A DNA stretch of 64,000 bases from Pseudomonas morbosilactucae (GTDB taxonomy: Bacteria > Pseudomonadota > Gammaproteobacteria > Pseudomonadales > Pseudomonadaceae), in contig NZ_JALQCW010000021.1 in assembly GCF_023241715.1 (NCBI RefSeq), positions 54,321 through 118,320 on the forward strand, given 5' to 3'. The translations under genes and the position numbers were made by a program. Below the pieces are notes generated by a model. It was not told the DNA's origin, did not search any database, and was given only the letters and a program-made list of their open reading frames with translations. This document shows, in pieces, positions 43,097 through 52,100 of the stretch (the stretch's first letter is position 1; each line of letters starts with the position of its first letter).

Positions 43097-44510
43097 ATGG
43101 CCAAAATCACCTTCAAAGAACTCGAGTCGCTGACCGCCAACGATGCCGGCCGAATCCTCAGGGAGGATGGCAATCTGGCCGGTCGAATCTCCGTCCGTAA
43201 GGACGGTGTGTCGGTCAGCTTTTTCTATCGCTATCGCTGGGGAGAGCAGAACAAAGAGTACTCCTGCGGGTCCTGGCCGCGCAAATCCCTGACGGACATC
43301 CGTAAAGCACGCAACCAGGCCCGGGCGCTCATCGATGAGCAAATCAATCCCAACGAGCAAAAGAAAACCGCCAAGGCACAGGCATATGCCGCGGCTAACG
43401 TAGAGGCCGAACAGGTAAAGACGTCGAAGGTGCAAACACTGACCGTCCAGGATCTGGTCAAGGCCTGGCTGTTCGCGTAAAGACGGCAATACCGAGTTGC
43501 AACGACGCTTTAACAAGGACCTTTTGCCAGCACTCAGCAAGACCGCAGTGAGCAGCGTCTCCGAACACGATGTTCGGGCGCTGATCCGCACCGTGGTCAA
43601 CCGCGGCGCTCACCGGCAAGCCATCAGTTTCTTCGCCGACCTCACTCAGATGTTCAGCTGGGCCAGAAAATGTCAGCCCTGGCGGGCCTTATTGATCGAG
43701 GGCGACCCGACGGAGCTGGTCGACATTTCCCCCTTGATCCCGGCCGACTACGAGGCAGAAAGAAGCAGGATCCTTTCGCCGGCTGAGCTGATGGAACTGC
43801 ACAACCGCTTCCAGCAAATGACCGCCGATTACGACGCCCTGCCCGCCGGGCAAAAATACGACGGCGTACGGCCGCTAAAGAAAGAAACCCAACTCGCACT
43901 CTGGATCAGCCTGGGCACGCTGTGCCGGATTGGCGAGTTGCTCCAGGCCGAATGGAAAAATGTCGATCTGGACCGGCAGACGTGGTTCCTCCCCAGTGAA
44001 AACGTCAAAGGCACCCGCGGCAAGAAACAGGACCACCATATCTTCCTCTCCTCCTTCGCCTTGCATTTCTTTCAGGAACTCAAGACCCTGACGGGAGACT
44101 CCCTGTGGTGCTTTCCGAACAAGCAGGATGATGGGCATGTGGACGTGAAAGTGGTGAGCAAACAGGTCGGCGATCGCCAGGCCCGGTTCAAAAACCGTAA
44201 GGCCCTCTCCAAACGGCGTCACGACGATACCCAGGTCCTTGCCGGCGGCCAAAACGGCGACTGGACGCCTCATGACCTGCGCCGCACCGGCGCGACCATG
44301 ATGCAGGCTTTAGGGGTCAGCCTGGACGTCATCGATCGCTGCCAAAACCATGTGTTGGCCGGCTCTCGGGTGAGACGTCATTACTTGCATCACGACTATG
44401 CCGATGAGAAGAAAAATGCGTGGAGTCTGTTGGGCGATCGTCTAAGTGCAGTGTTGTCCTCAACCTATGAACACACGCCGACCGAGTCGATGATTTCTTT
44501 CCCTGCCTAG
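43097..44510 (+). pseudogene. Island tyrosine recombinase, frameshifted near residue 127
   Basis: From ATG 43097 the frame gives an integrase N-terminus (ITFKELESLTANDAGRILRE ... YRYRWGEQNKEYSCGSWPRK) and stops at 43478-43480. The rest is intact in another frame from about 43476 (KDGNTELQRRFNKDLLPALS) to 44510. It has the catalytic Arg in LCRIGEL, HDLRRTGA and Tyr in RRHYLHHDY. Together about 470 residues, a normal P4-type length. One base is extra or two are missing near TTCGCGTAAA. If real, the island cannot move by itself. Confidence 0.8.
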
Positions 44511-44758
44511 ACCGCGACTGGATTGCTACCGACTTCATAAGTCGGCATCTTTATTACTGAGTACTCATAGTTTCGTATGACATCGCCGAGCGCGCCATTT
44601 GGCTTGATTTCTGCCCATCATTACCGGCATGAATCGGCCAAAGCCGGACCGTCCAGACTCAATCGTTTCGAGGTCATACCGAAGGGGACGTACATTGTTG
44701 GACTGCCCCCGGCACCGTAGACATCTCCAGCCTATGCTTTGAGCATAGGAGGAAGTTT

Positions 44759-45043
44759 ATGAGCACCCAACGATTCACGCCGGAATTCAAGGCAGAAGCC
44801 GTCAGGCAAGTCATTGAGCGCGGATATTCCGTTGCGGAAACAGCCGAGCGCCTCGGCGTTTCGACCCACAGCCTCTACAAATGGGTCAAAGCCGTGACGC
44901 CTGACAAAACCGAGAAACAGGCCAGCGAACTGCTCGAAGCCAAAAGCGAGATTTTACGGCTGCGAGCCCAAATGCGACGCTTGGAAGAAGAGCGCGACAT
45001 CTTAAAAAAGGCAGCGCGGTACTTCGCCAGGGAACCCGAGTGA
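44759..45043 (+). CDS. IS3-family OrfA (HTH and leucine zipper)
   Basis: 94 residues with an HTH (FTPEFKAEAVRQVIERGYSV, then AETAERLGVSTHSLYKW) and a C-terminal coiled coil (LLEAKSEILRLRAQMRRLEE). AGGAGG precedes the ATG beside a hairpin that may limit translation. The A6G stretch at 45004-45010 is the usual place for -1 frameshifting to make OrfAB. Confidence 0.9.
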   Translation: MSTQRFTPEFKAEAVRQVIERGYSVAETAERLGVSTHSLYKWVKAVTPDKTEKQASELLEAKSEILRLRAQMRRLEEERDILKKAARYFAREPE

Positions 45044-45896
45044 AATACCGCTTTATGAACGAGCACCGACATCAATACGCGATCACTACGCTGTGTCGGG
45101 TTTTGCAAGTCGCTCGTGCCGGGTTCTATCAATGGCTACACAAGCCTGTTTCTGATCGAGAAAAAGAGAATGGTCGGCTTTTAGGGCTGATCCGCGACTC
45201 CTATGCGGCCAGTCGAGGTGTGTATGGTGCACGGAGGGTGTTTGCTGACTTGCGCGAGGCTGGAGAAAGTTGCGGCAAGCACCGTGTCGCGGCATTGATG
45301 CGCACCAATAAAATCAAGGCGCTCAGAGGCTATAAAGCCCCGCGCGCAATCAAAGGGCGGCCATCGATCATTGCCCCCAATCGACTCAACCGGGCGTTCA
45401 CTGTCGATGCCCCTAATAAGGCTTGGGTGACCGATATCACTTATATCCGGACGTGGCAGGGCTGGTTATATCTGGCCGTCGTACTGGATCTGTATGCTCG
45501 CAAAGTGGTCGGCTGGTCAATGAAGCCAACGCTGGGCAAGGAGCTGGCATTGGATGCACTGCTCATGGCGGTATGGCGCCGTAAACCCAAAACCAGAGTC
45601 ATCGTGCATTCGGATCAGGGGAGCCAATATGGCAGCGATGACTGGAAACGTTTTTTGTTTAGCCAACCACCTAGAGCCGAGTATGAGCCGCCGAGGAAAC
45701 TGCTGGGACAATGCCGTGGCGGAGTCTTTTTTTTAGCAGCCTGAAAAAAGAACGCATTCGCAAGAGGATCTACAAAACCCGTGACATGGCTCGTGCCGAC
45801 GTATTCGATTACATTGAAGCGTTTTACAACCGAACGCGTCGTCACAGTTACCTGGGCGGCGTCAGTCCTGAGGCCTTCGAAAGTGCCTCGCTTTGA
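45040..45896 (+). pseudogene. IS3-family OrfB transposase with two +1 frameshifts
   Basis: It starts at GTG 45040. The DDE integrase core shows WVTDITYIRTW and VIHSDQGSQYGS in the first frame. Then T6 (about 45652-45657) where T5 would keep frame, and T8 (about 45727-45734) where T7 would. With both removed it reads LANHLEPSMSRRGNCWDNAV, AESFFSSLKKE and on to a normal end YLGGVSPEAFESASL. The catalytic Glu lies beyond the shifts. As given, no active transposase is made. Confidence 0.85.
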
Positions 45897-45936
45897 GGCT
45901 GGAAAATGTCTGTGGGGGCGGGGGCAGTCCAAAGCT

Positions 45937-46072
45937 GAATTGACCCAACTACCGAAATTTCACTGACCCAAGCTTCTGCTTCGTAAAGCATTATCGGTGC
46001 TGACTATCAGCTGATTGCTGCTGGGTCAGCGTTGCGCCGGCAGCAGGGTCAATTCCGCATCAGCGACAACAA
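45937..46072. repeat. Scar with IS21-like terminal sequences (copy 2)
   Basis: GAATTGACCCAACT and ACTGACCCAA, then GGGTCAATTCCGCATCAGCG with CAACA about 100 bases on. This mirrors 42245-42381. It begins five bases after the IS3 right end. Confidence 0.35.
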
Positions 46073-46110
46073 CCAGTCATTGCCAACGTGAAAAAACGCG
46101 CTATATTGTG

Positions 46111-46154
46111 CTTACGATAAACACAAACCACCACATGATGTGTTTTAGTGTAAG
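46111..46154. repeat. Inverted repeat upstream of the 44-residue gene
   Basis: CTTACGATAAACAC and GTGTTTTAGTGTAAG pair with two mismatches and one bulge. It lies about 50 bases before the start at 46205 and could be an operator or a leader hairpin. CTATATTGTG just upstream may be part of the promoter. Confidence 0.4.
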
Positions 46155-46204
46155 TCGGCTTAGGAGATTAGGTGTAAAAACCCCACACTCGTAGGAGATT
46201 TACG

Positions 46205-46339
46205 ATGACAGATCGACGCCCTATCAACAAAGATGTGACCGTTCCGAAACCCGGCGGTGGCCAACAGCCTCGCTCGCGAAATCAAGATGGTCAAATTCGA
46301 GACAAGCGGAGTGACGCCGGTAAGCCTCGGAGCAAATAG
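46205..46339 (+). CDS. Very small basic protein (44 residues)
   Basis: ATG 46205 follows AGGAGATTTACG, a strong ribosome site; the same AGGAGATTAGG occurs 40 bases before. The product (MTDRRPINKDVTVPKPGGGQ, then QPRSRNQDGQIRDKRSDAG and K/R-rich end) is hydrophilic, Pro/Gly/Arg/Lys-rich and probably disordered. No family recognised. It is the only plus-strand gene beside the helicase block. Confidence 0.55.
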   Translation: MTDRRPINKDVTVPKPGGGQQPRSRNQDGQIRDKRSDAGKPRSK

Positions 46340-46406
46340 ATCAATGCTGAACTGCGTCGCCTGGTATCCATGACGTTACCTGGCGATGCAATACCATGGA
46401 ACCGCG

Positions 46407-46796
46407 TCAATGTGACTTGGATTCAACCTTGCCGTTTACCAAGGTCACCATCATATATACGTACACCTCCGTCCCCCACGTATAGATCTGCACGTTGCTG
46501 CCACTGGCGGCCTCTTTACCAGGAATCTTGACGATATCCAGCACCTGTTCATATGTCATGCCGGGCTTAATTGCAGCGTATTGTTGATCACTAATATTGG
46601 GACGCTGGGCTCTTATCGTTTCAAGATCGGGAAAACCGGATTGGTAGCTGACGTTATTGCCATTGCCAGAAATGACCGGACTGTTGTTACCGCCGGAGCT
46701 GTGCGAAACCGCCGGGGTCGGTAGGACGAGCGCAGCCACTGATGCCAACGCTCCCAATATGCCAGCGTACAAGCCGATTTGTTTCATGTTTGCCAT
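46407..46796 (-). CDS. Exported protein with SmpA/OmlA (BamE-like) C-terminal domain
   Basis: 129 residues. A signal or anchor helix (about 6-24) is followed by a Ser/Asn/Gly-rich stretch (SSGGNNSPVISGNGNNVSY). The C-terminal half (YAAIKPGMTYEQVLDIVKIP, then YTWGTEVYVYMMVTLVNGKV) has the SmpA/OmlA-like pattern: Gly-Met-Ser/Thr-x-x-Val and a late aromatic strand. It may be a small periplasmic or outer-membrane protein. It lies at the end of the minus-strand group. Confidence 0.65.
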   Translation of the reverse strand: MANMKQIGLYAGILGALASVAALVLPTPAVSHSSGGNNSPVISGNGNNVSYQSGFPDLETIRAQRPNISDQQYAAIKPGMTYEQVLDIVKIPGKEAASGSNVQIYTWGTEVYVYMMVTLVNGKVESKSH

Positions 46797-46825
46797 GCCA
46801 TTCTCTGGGTTCTCAGATGATTCAG

Positions 46826-47833
46826 TTATACGGTCACGGCGAAACGCTGAGCATCAAGGGCGGCAACGGCCGAGAATCCAGCGCCCTTCTTGAAGCTCAT
46901 GTTATGGACGAAATTCTTCATCGCATCAGACGGGTCGATGGTTTCGAGGTTAAGTCCGTCAACAGTTGGCCTAGAGAACGCAGCACTCAGAATTGGCTGC
47001 TCCTCCATATGACCTGTCGAGCTGTTGAGCACATTGTCAAGAGCGGTGACGATGACCAGGTCATCCGGCAGGATTGCCAACAACTCTCGACCTACTCGCA
47101 GCGCGCAGCTGCACACGTAGTCCTGATGGAGTTCGTTGAACCGACCAGCTGGCATAGCTTTGGTCGACAACTTGCCGCTTTTGAGTAGAGATTTGATTTC
47201 GGTAGGAATCACGTCGGAGCCATGGATAGCGACTTTGGCTTCTAGGACACCACCTTCATGAACAATCATCTGAATAGCTGAGCCGAGGTGTGATATTTCT
47301 GCAAACGACTCAAAAGCTTCGATGGCATCTAGCTTGGCCTGACGGTCACCATCAAGGATACGGATCGCAATGTCCCTCTCCTCTGCCCACTCGGTATGGG
47401 CAGTTTTCCATTCATCAAGCTGAGCCTGATATCGCCTTTCGTCTTCCGCCTGCGCGGCGCCAATCTTGCTTTTCAGGGCTGCACGCTGACGAGCCTCTAG
47501 CTTGAAGAGCCGAGCCCAGAAATTGGGGTGATATGTAGCGGCCGCGTGCGTAGCTTCTTGTTCAAGAGTACCGCTCTTGAGTGGCTGCCTAGGTTCAGGA
47601 TTGGAGAGAAGTCGCTTCCATTTCACAGCCTCGGCACACTCCTTGTGCATTGAAAGGATGATATCTACGTGATTTTCGTACACCTCAACTTCATACGCTG
47701 CTTGTTCCAGCGCTTCCATCTTTGCGTACTCTTTCTGTCGCTTTTCAAGTTCACGCTGACGGCGATGAGCGTTACGCTCTGATCGCCGCGCAGACGCTTG
47801 CAGCGAACGTACAGTCCCTTTCCAACCCATCAC
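46826..47833 (-). CDS. Coiled-coil protein of unknown function downstream of the helicase
   Basis: 335 residues. The first about 60 residues are basic and coiled-coil (SERNAHRRQRELEKRQKEYA). A helical middle (residues 110-185, LEARQRAALKSKIGAAQAED) is followed by a compact C-terminal domain (about 190-335, GSDVIPTEIKSLLKSGKLST ... LRVGRELLAILPDDLVIV). I do not recognise the family. It is in the same direction as the helicase, 190 bases after the nuclease part, so may be a partner. Confidence 0.65.
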   Translation of the reverse strand: MMGWKGTVRSLQASARRSERNAHRRQRELEKRQKEYAKMEALEQAAYEVEVYENHVDIILSMHKECAEAVKWKRLLSNPEPRQPLKSGTLEQEATHAAATYHPNFWARLFKLEARQRAALKSKIGAAQAEDERRYQAQLDEWKTAHTEWAEERDIAIRILDGDRQAKLDAIEAFESFAEISHLGSAIQMIVHEGGVLEAKVAIHGSDVIPTEIKSLLKSGKLSTKAMPAGRFNELHQDYVCSCALRVGRELLAILPDDLVIVTALDNVLNSSTGHMEEQPILSAAFSRPTVDGLNLETIDPSDAMKNFVHNMSFKKGAGFSAVAALDAQRFAVTV

Positions 47834-48022
47834 GACTCTCCATAACGCCCATATGATGGCACATTAACATAACTCTTAGCGTTGCCTGAATCACCTGCGC
47901 ATTTCGTAACCGAAACATCAGCTAGCGCATAAAGAATGCATTTGTACTCCACGCTTCTCAGAGCAAGGGCACGTTCAGTTTCCCAGAAGTAAGAGGACCT
48001 TCACGGCCCCCTTGTTTCTTGC

Positions 48023-49144
48023 TTACTCCGCCATTTGACGTACGGCCCTCTCAATCCGCTGGCGTCCCGCATGAGCAAGCTTGCTTACACCAGCTTCCTT
48101 CGCGACCGCATATATTAGGGCCTCCCCTTCGTGCCCCCGCTGCACCATCTCGTCAACCAAAGCACGTAGTTCTGGCAGGCAGATTTCAGATAGCCCTCTC
48201 GTGGTGTCTTCATCGCCGGGCTTACGAAAGACGACACTGGCATCCGACTCGATATGAGTCGGCCAGAAAAAGACTCCTGTCTGCTCCTCTTCATGTGAGC
48301 GGAATCGCGCCCGGGCAATTTGGTCAACGCGATCACGTATCCGTGAGCCGGTTCGTACCCAGCCATGAGCACGGGCAATGCGCCTTGCAAGCGCCGTGTC
48401 CAGAACCGGTCCCTCTTCCGCCACGACATGAGCAATCATCTGCTCCAACGTTTCCGTGTAACTCGCCTCAAAGAACTGATCTGGATCGACCAACCCTACC
48501 GCCTGACGAGGGTCGGATTCTTTATAAATCAAATATTCAAGGGGACGAGCAAAAGCCAGGACATCCTCATCTGGTTTGATAGATGCAGCCTTAGCGTACT
48601 TCAAATCAGGGAATGCACCTGAGGGGTCATTGGATGACCCCACACTATCCACTGTGGCGACCACAGTAACCTGACTTACTACCTCAATGACCTCAGCCAT
48701 AGCTGCGTCGATTTTTAGTCGCTCTGCCTCTTGAGCGGCATCGATGACAGCCTGCTTGGCTCGGGACTCAGCAAGGAGTTCGGTCAGACGTTGATGTACC
48801 TTTTCGGCAGTTCCAATTGCATCAACCCACCAGTCCGTCGACCATATCCTAACGATCTCCCAGCCAAGTCCACGCAGTACAAACTCACGGAGCTTGTCAC
48901 GATCACGAGCGGTCGCACTGCGGTGATAGGTAGCACCGTCGCATTCAATCCCGGCAAGGTACCGTCCAGGTGCGTCAGGGTGAACAACCCCAAGGTCTAT
49001 TCGAAAGGAGGAAACGCCAATCTGGGTAAATATCTGCCATCCCTTTTTAGCCAAGCGCTGCAACCGCCTCTTCGAATGGGCTGTCGAAACTACCCACGCT
49101 ACCAAAGTCGGCCTCTGCGAGAGCCCGTGGGCCACGCTCTGCAA
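48023..49144 (-). CDS. Vsr-like endonuclease and DUF3320 end of the helicase, out of frame
   Basis: The real content starts at residue 31 (LAKKGWQIFTQIGVSSFRID ...). It has the PD-(D/E)xK core Asp50 and Glu67-Cys-Asp69 (FRIDLGVV, AGIECDG) with WEIVRIWSTDWW, a DUF559/Vsr-like nuclease, then a DUF3320-like tail (EGPVLDTALARRIARAHGWV). Removing one base of CC at 49051-49052 joins it seamlessly to the helicase (EEAVAA-LAKKGWQ). As given it could be made only by re-initiation or frameshifting. The first 30 residues are a shadow of the helicase frame. Confidence 0.75.
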   Translation of the reverse strand: MQSVAHGLSQRPTLVAWVVSTAHSKRRLQRLAKKGWQIFTQIGVSSFRIDLGVVHPDAPGRYLAGIECDGATYHRSATARDRDKLREFVLRGLGWEIVRIWSTDWWVDAIGTAEKVHQRLTELLAESRAKQAVIDAAQEAERLKIDAAMAEVIEVVSQVTVVATVDSVGSSNDPSGAFPDLKYAKAASIKPDEDVLAFARPLEYLIYKESDPRQAVGLVDPDQFFEASYTETLEQMIAHVVAEEGPVLDTALARRIARAHGWVRTGSRIRDRVDQIARARFRSHEEEQTGVFFWPTHIESDASVVFRKPGDEDTTRGLSEICLPELRALVDEMVQRGHEGEALIYAVAKEAGVSKLAHAGRQRIERAVRQMAE

Positions 49145-52100
49145 ACTCCAAGAAGTGCTTAAGATCTCGAACCCCGATCGCTTGCGTACGAGCTAGATCA
49201 ATATGCTCTGGGCGCAAGGTCGAAAACACCACTAGCTCCTGGCGAGCACGGGTTATTGCCACGTTTAGTCGACGCTCACCACCAGGGCGGTTCATCGGAC
49301 CGAAGTTCATGGACAGCACACCGGCAGCGTCTTTTCCGTAGGTGGTCGAGAAATAGATGATGTCTCGCTCATCGCCTTGAACGCTCTCAAGGTTCTTGAC
49401 GAACACAGGCTCCAGCTCGGACTCAGCGAAATACGAATCGAGTGATGGGTCTTTCCGGCAAGCCTCATCCAGCATGTCCATGATGAGCTTCTGTTGCTCG
49501 CCGTTAAAGGTTACGACCCCCACGGTCCGCCCGCTTTCGCGGAAGGCAGGAGACTGTAGGCGAGCAACCAAATCAGCAACTAAATATCTTGCTTCAATTA
49601 AGTTTGTTCGCGACCCGCCCTTGTCATATACACCCGGGACTGGGCATAACCGTACTGCTTTGTCCGCCGTAAACGGTGATGGGAAGGTCACCAGCTTCGA
49701 CTGGTAGTATCGCTGGTTCGAGAAAGCGATCAGACTTTCGTGGCGGCTACGGTAGTGCCAGTTAAGATTACGCATTGGCAGATTGGCGCTGATGCACTCG
49801 TCCAGAATACTCTCGAGATCAGCCTCTACATCCTCATCTTCAGCGGTCGACTCAGCGCGGTTAAAGAACGAAGTTGGAGGGAGCTGTTTGGGGTCGCCCA
49901 CCATCACCACTTGCTTCCCTCGGGCCATGGCGCCGATGGCATCCCAGACAGGTATTTGAGATGCCTCATCGAAGATAACGAGATCGAATGGCGTTGAGGC
50001 AGGAGGCAGATACTGAGCAATGGATAGAGGACTCATGAGCAAGCATGGAGTCAGCTTGGTTAGCGCTTCTGGCGCACGACTCATCAGCTCCCGCAATGGA
50101 ATGTGCTTGGTCTTCTTGCCCATCTCATGTCGCAGGACTCCCCACTCTGAAGAGCGACTTACACTGTCTTGGCTTGGTAGGTCGGAACACAGCCGAGCTC
50201 GGAGCCAGTCTTTGGTCAACTCGGTGAACTTGTCGTCCAAAGCGCGGAAATCGCGAATGCGTTGCTCATGCTCCACGCTGACGAACGTCCGGATCACCTC
50301 TTCGTTGTCGACCGTCGTATTCAGCCACCAGCGGGCATAATTTACTTCCAATACACGCCGGACTTTTCCAGAGCTGATAGCTCCTGCTTCCAACGCTTGA
50401 ACAATCGGCGCCAGGCCGACAGCGTAGGCTTCATCGCGAACCTTCCGCCAAGCGCACCATGCCTTAAGGCGCGATTCAGACGAGACGACAGTTTCGCAGT
50501 TTTTCTTGATATCACTTAGCGCCAGGTGAGCAGTTTCGATGACGCCCATTTCGGTGAAATGACCGACAGCCGTCAGGTGCGCCGCTCGCGCCTGTAGCAA
50601 CTCAAGCTTTTCTCGAAGAGCAACACCGGCATTGGCTATAGCAGCCTCCGGTTCAAGTAGTGCGTTACCATCCCCCAACAGAGTTTGAAGCGGTGTTTTG
50701 TAGGCCGCGACCTGCTCAGGATTGAGTGCCAGCTTCGCCACCGCGGTAGCCATCTCCCCCTGAAACGCTGCCGCACTACGCACGACATCAACTTTCGTTT
50801 TCAAGTCATTCCAGACAGGAACGATTTCTCGCAGATCGGCCAGATCCACCAACTCTCGCTCAACTGCTGCTCTGTTCTTGAGCAACTCAAAATCAGCTTT
50901 TAACGACGAGCCACAACGCCCCTCCTCTACATGAGGATGGTCGTCGATAAGCCGACCGCGTTCTTCTATGCCACGTCGTTCAGCCTGGAAGCGCAGAGCT
51001 GCAGTCAGCACGTCAATATCCGTGGTCAAACCGCTCCAGAGAGAGCTAGTTGCTGAGCTGAGATCAACCAGCTCATCTAACCCAGCATCGAGACGAGTCA
51101 GCGCACGCAGCCGGCGGAGTTCCTCCTTCAGGCCATCACCTAGCTGGCCCTGCTCAACCAACTGCAAGCCGTCATCGATCCAGGCAGAATTACTTTTCTG
51201 AAGCCGCATAGCCTCTTGCAGCTTGATCGCTGTCGCAAGATGCGTTGCTTCGGATTTGGCACCTTGCCAAACAGCAACACACTCATGACCTGGCTCCAGC
51301 TCATCGATTGCTCGACGCACCGACCGAATCTCTACCCAAGTAGCGAGATCCTTGCCATTGTCGACTTCACCTGTTGACGTCTGCGTCGGAGCCAATAGCC
51401 CAGCGATGCGGCGTTTTCCGAACCAAGACTTAGGCCAGAAAGACTCCTCCGCGTCTTTCCACTCGCGCAGCAGGAGTTCGGTATCAAGTACTTCAATCGC
51501 ATCAACATAGGACGCCGTTAGCTGGTGCTTGAGGTCGTCTATCTGACACAGCAATGTGACAGCTTGCCCGAGAACGTCAGTGACATTTTCTGGCCAGGCC
51601 GAGCCTAGATCAACGAACGTAGCGCGGCGTTGCTGCAGCAAATCAATGCCTTGTTTAGCTTCAGCAATAATACGAGAGGACCAGAGGGATGAGAGTCTGG
51701 AGTTAATGTCACGGTGTTCGTCGACCCAAGTGCAGCCGTCACTCAGACGTTTAGAAATCGAGCGAGCATCGGGGCGCAGTGCGAAACGCCAATCATGCCC
51801 AGCGGCAGCAGGAAGTGCTCGAGAAAGGATCGATAGCCCCTCAAGCGCTGTTGGGGTGTACTCCGTAACAGGAAGCCCAGACAGCTCAACAAAGCGATCG
51901 GCAGCTCTCTGGACTTCAAGCACAGCGGGAAGCACGTCACGAGCCGCCTGCACGAATTGTTGCTGCCAATGAGGCGACCACTCTGCTTGGCCTACCCCGG
52001 ACAAAGCGTTGCCTGCCAGCTGACTGTAACCCACAGCCTGTGCGTTCACTTCAAGGCGGTCGCCCAGCTCTCGAAGTTCAAGCATGGCCTTCTGATCATG

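Larger units (their letters stand above)
44698..45932 (+). mobile_element. IS3-family insertion sequence, 1235 bp
   Basis: Terminal inverted repeats start TTGGACTGCCCCCG at both ends and continue similarly (about 34 bases with mismatches; AGACAT and CCAGC shared). Inside are orfA and a frameshifted orfB. No clear target duplication is seen (left flank ACATTG, right flank AGCTGA), so the flanks may have been rearranged. A hairpin CCTATGC/GCATAGG lies just before orfA. Confidence 0.85.

Noticed and set aside
49051..49052. Programmed +1 frameshift in the helicase gene
   Set aside because: CTT-GGC-TAA does not resemble a known +1 site and re-pairing of the Gly tRNA is poor; mutation or error is simpler.
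49047..49144. Independent start for the nuclease ORF at 49144
   Set aside because: The first 30 residues show no conservation and lie in the helicase gene; the joint frame after removing one base is far more convincing.
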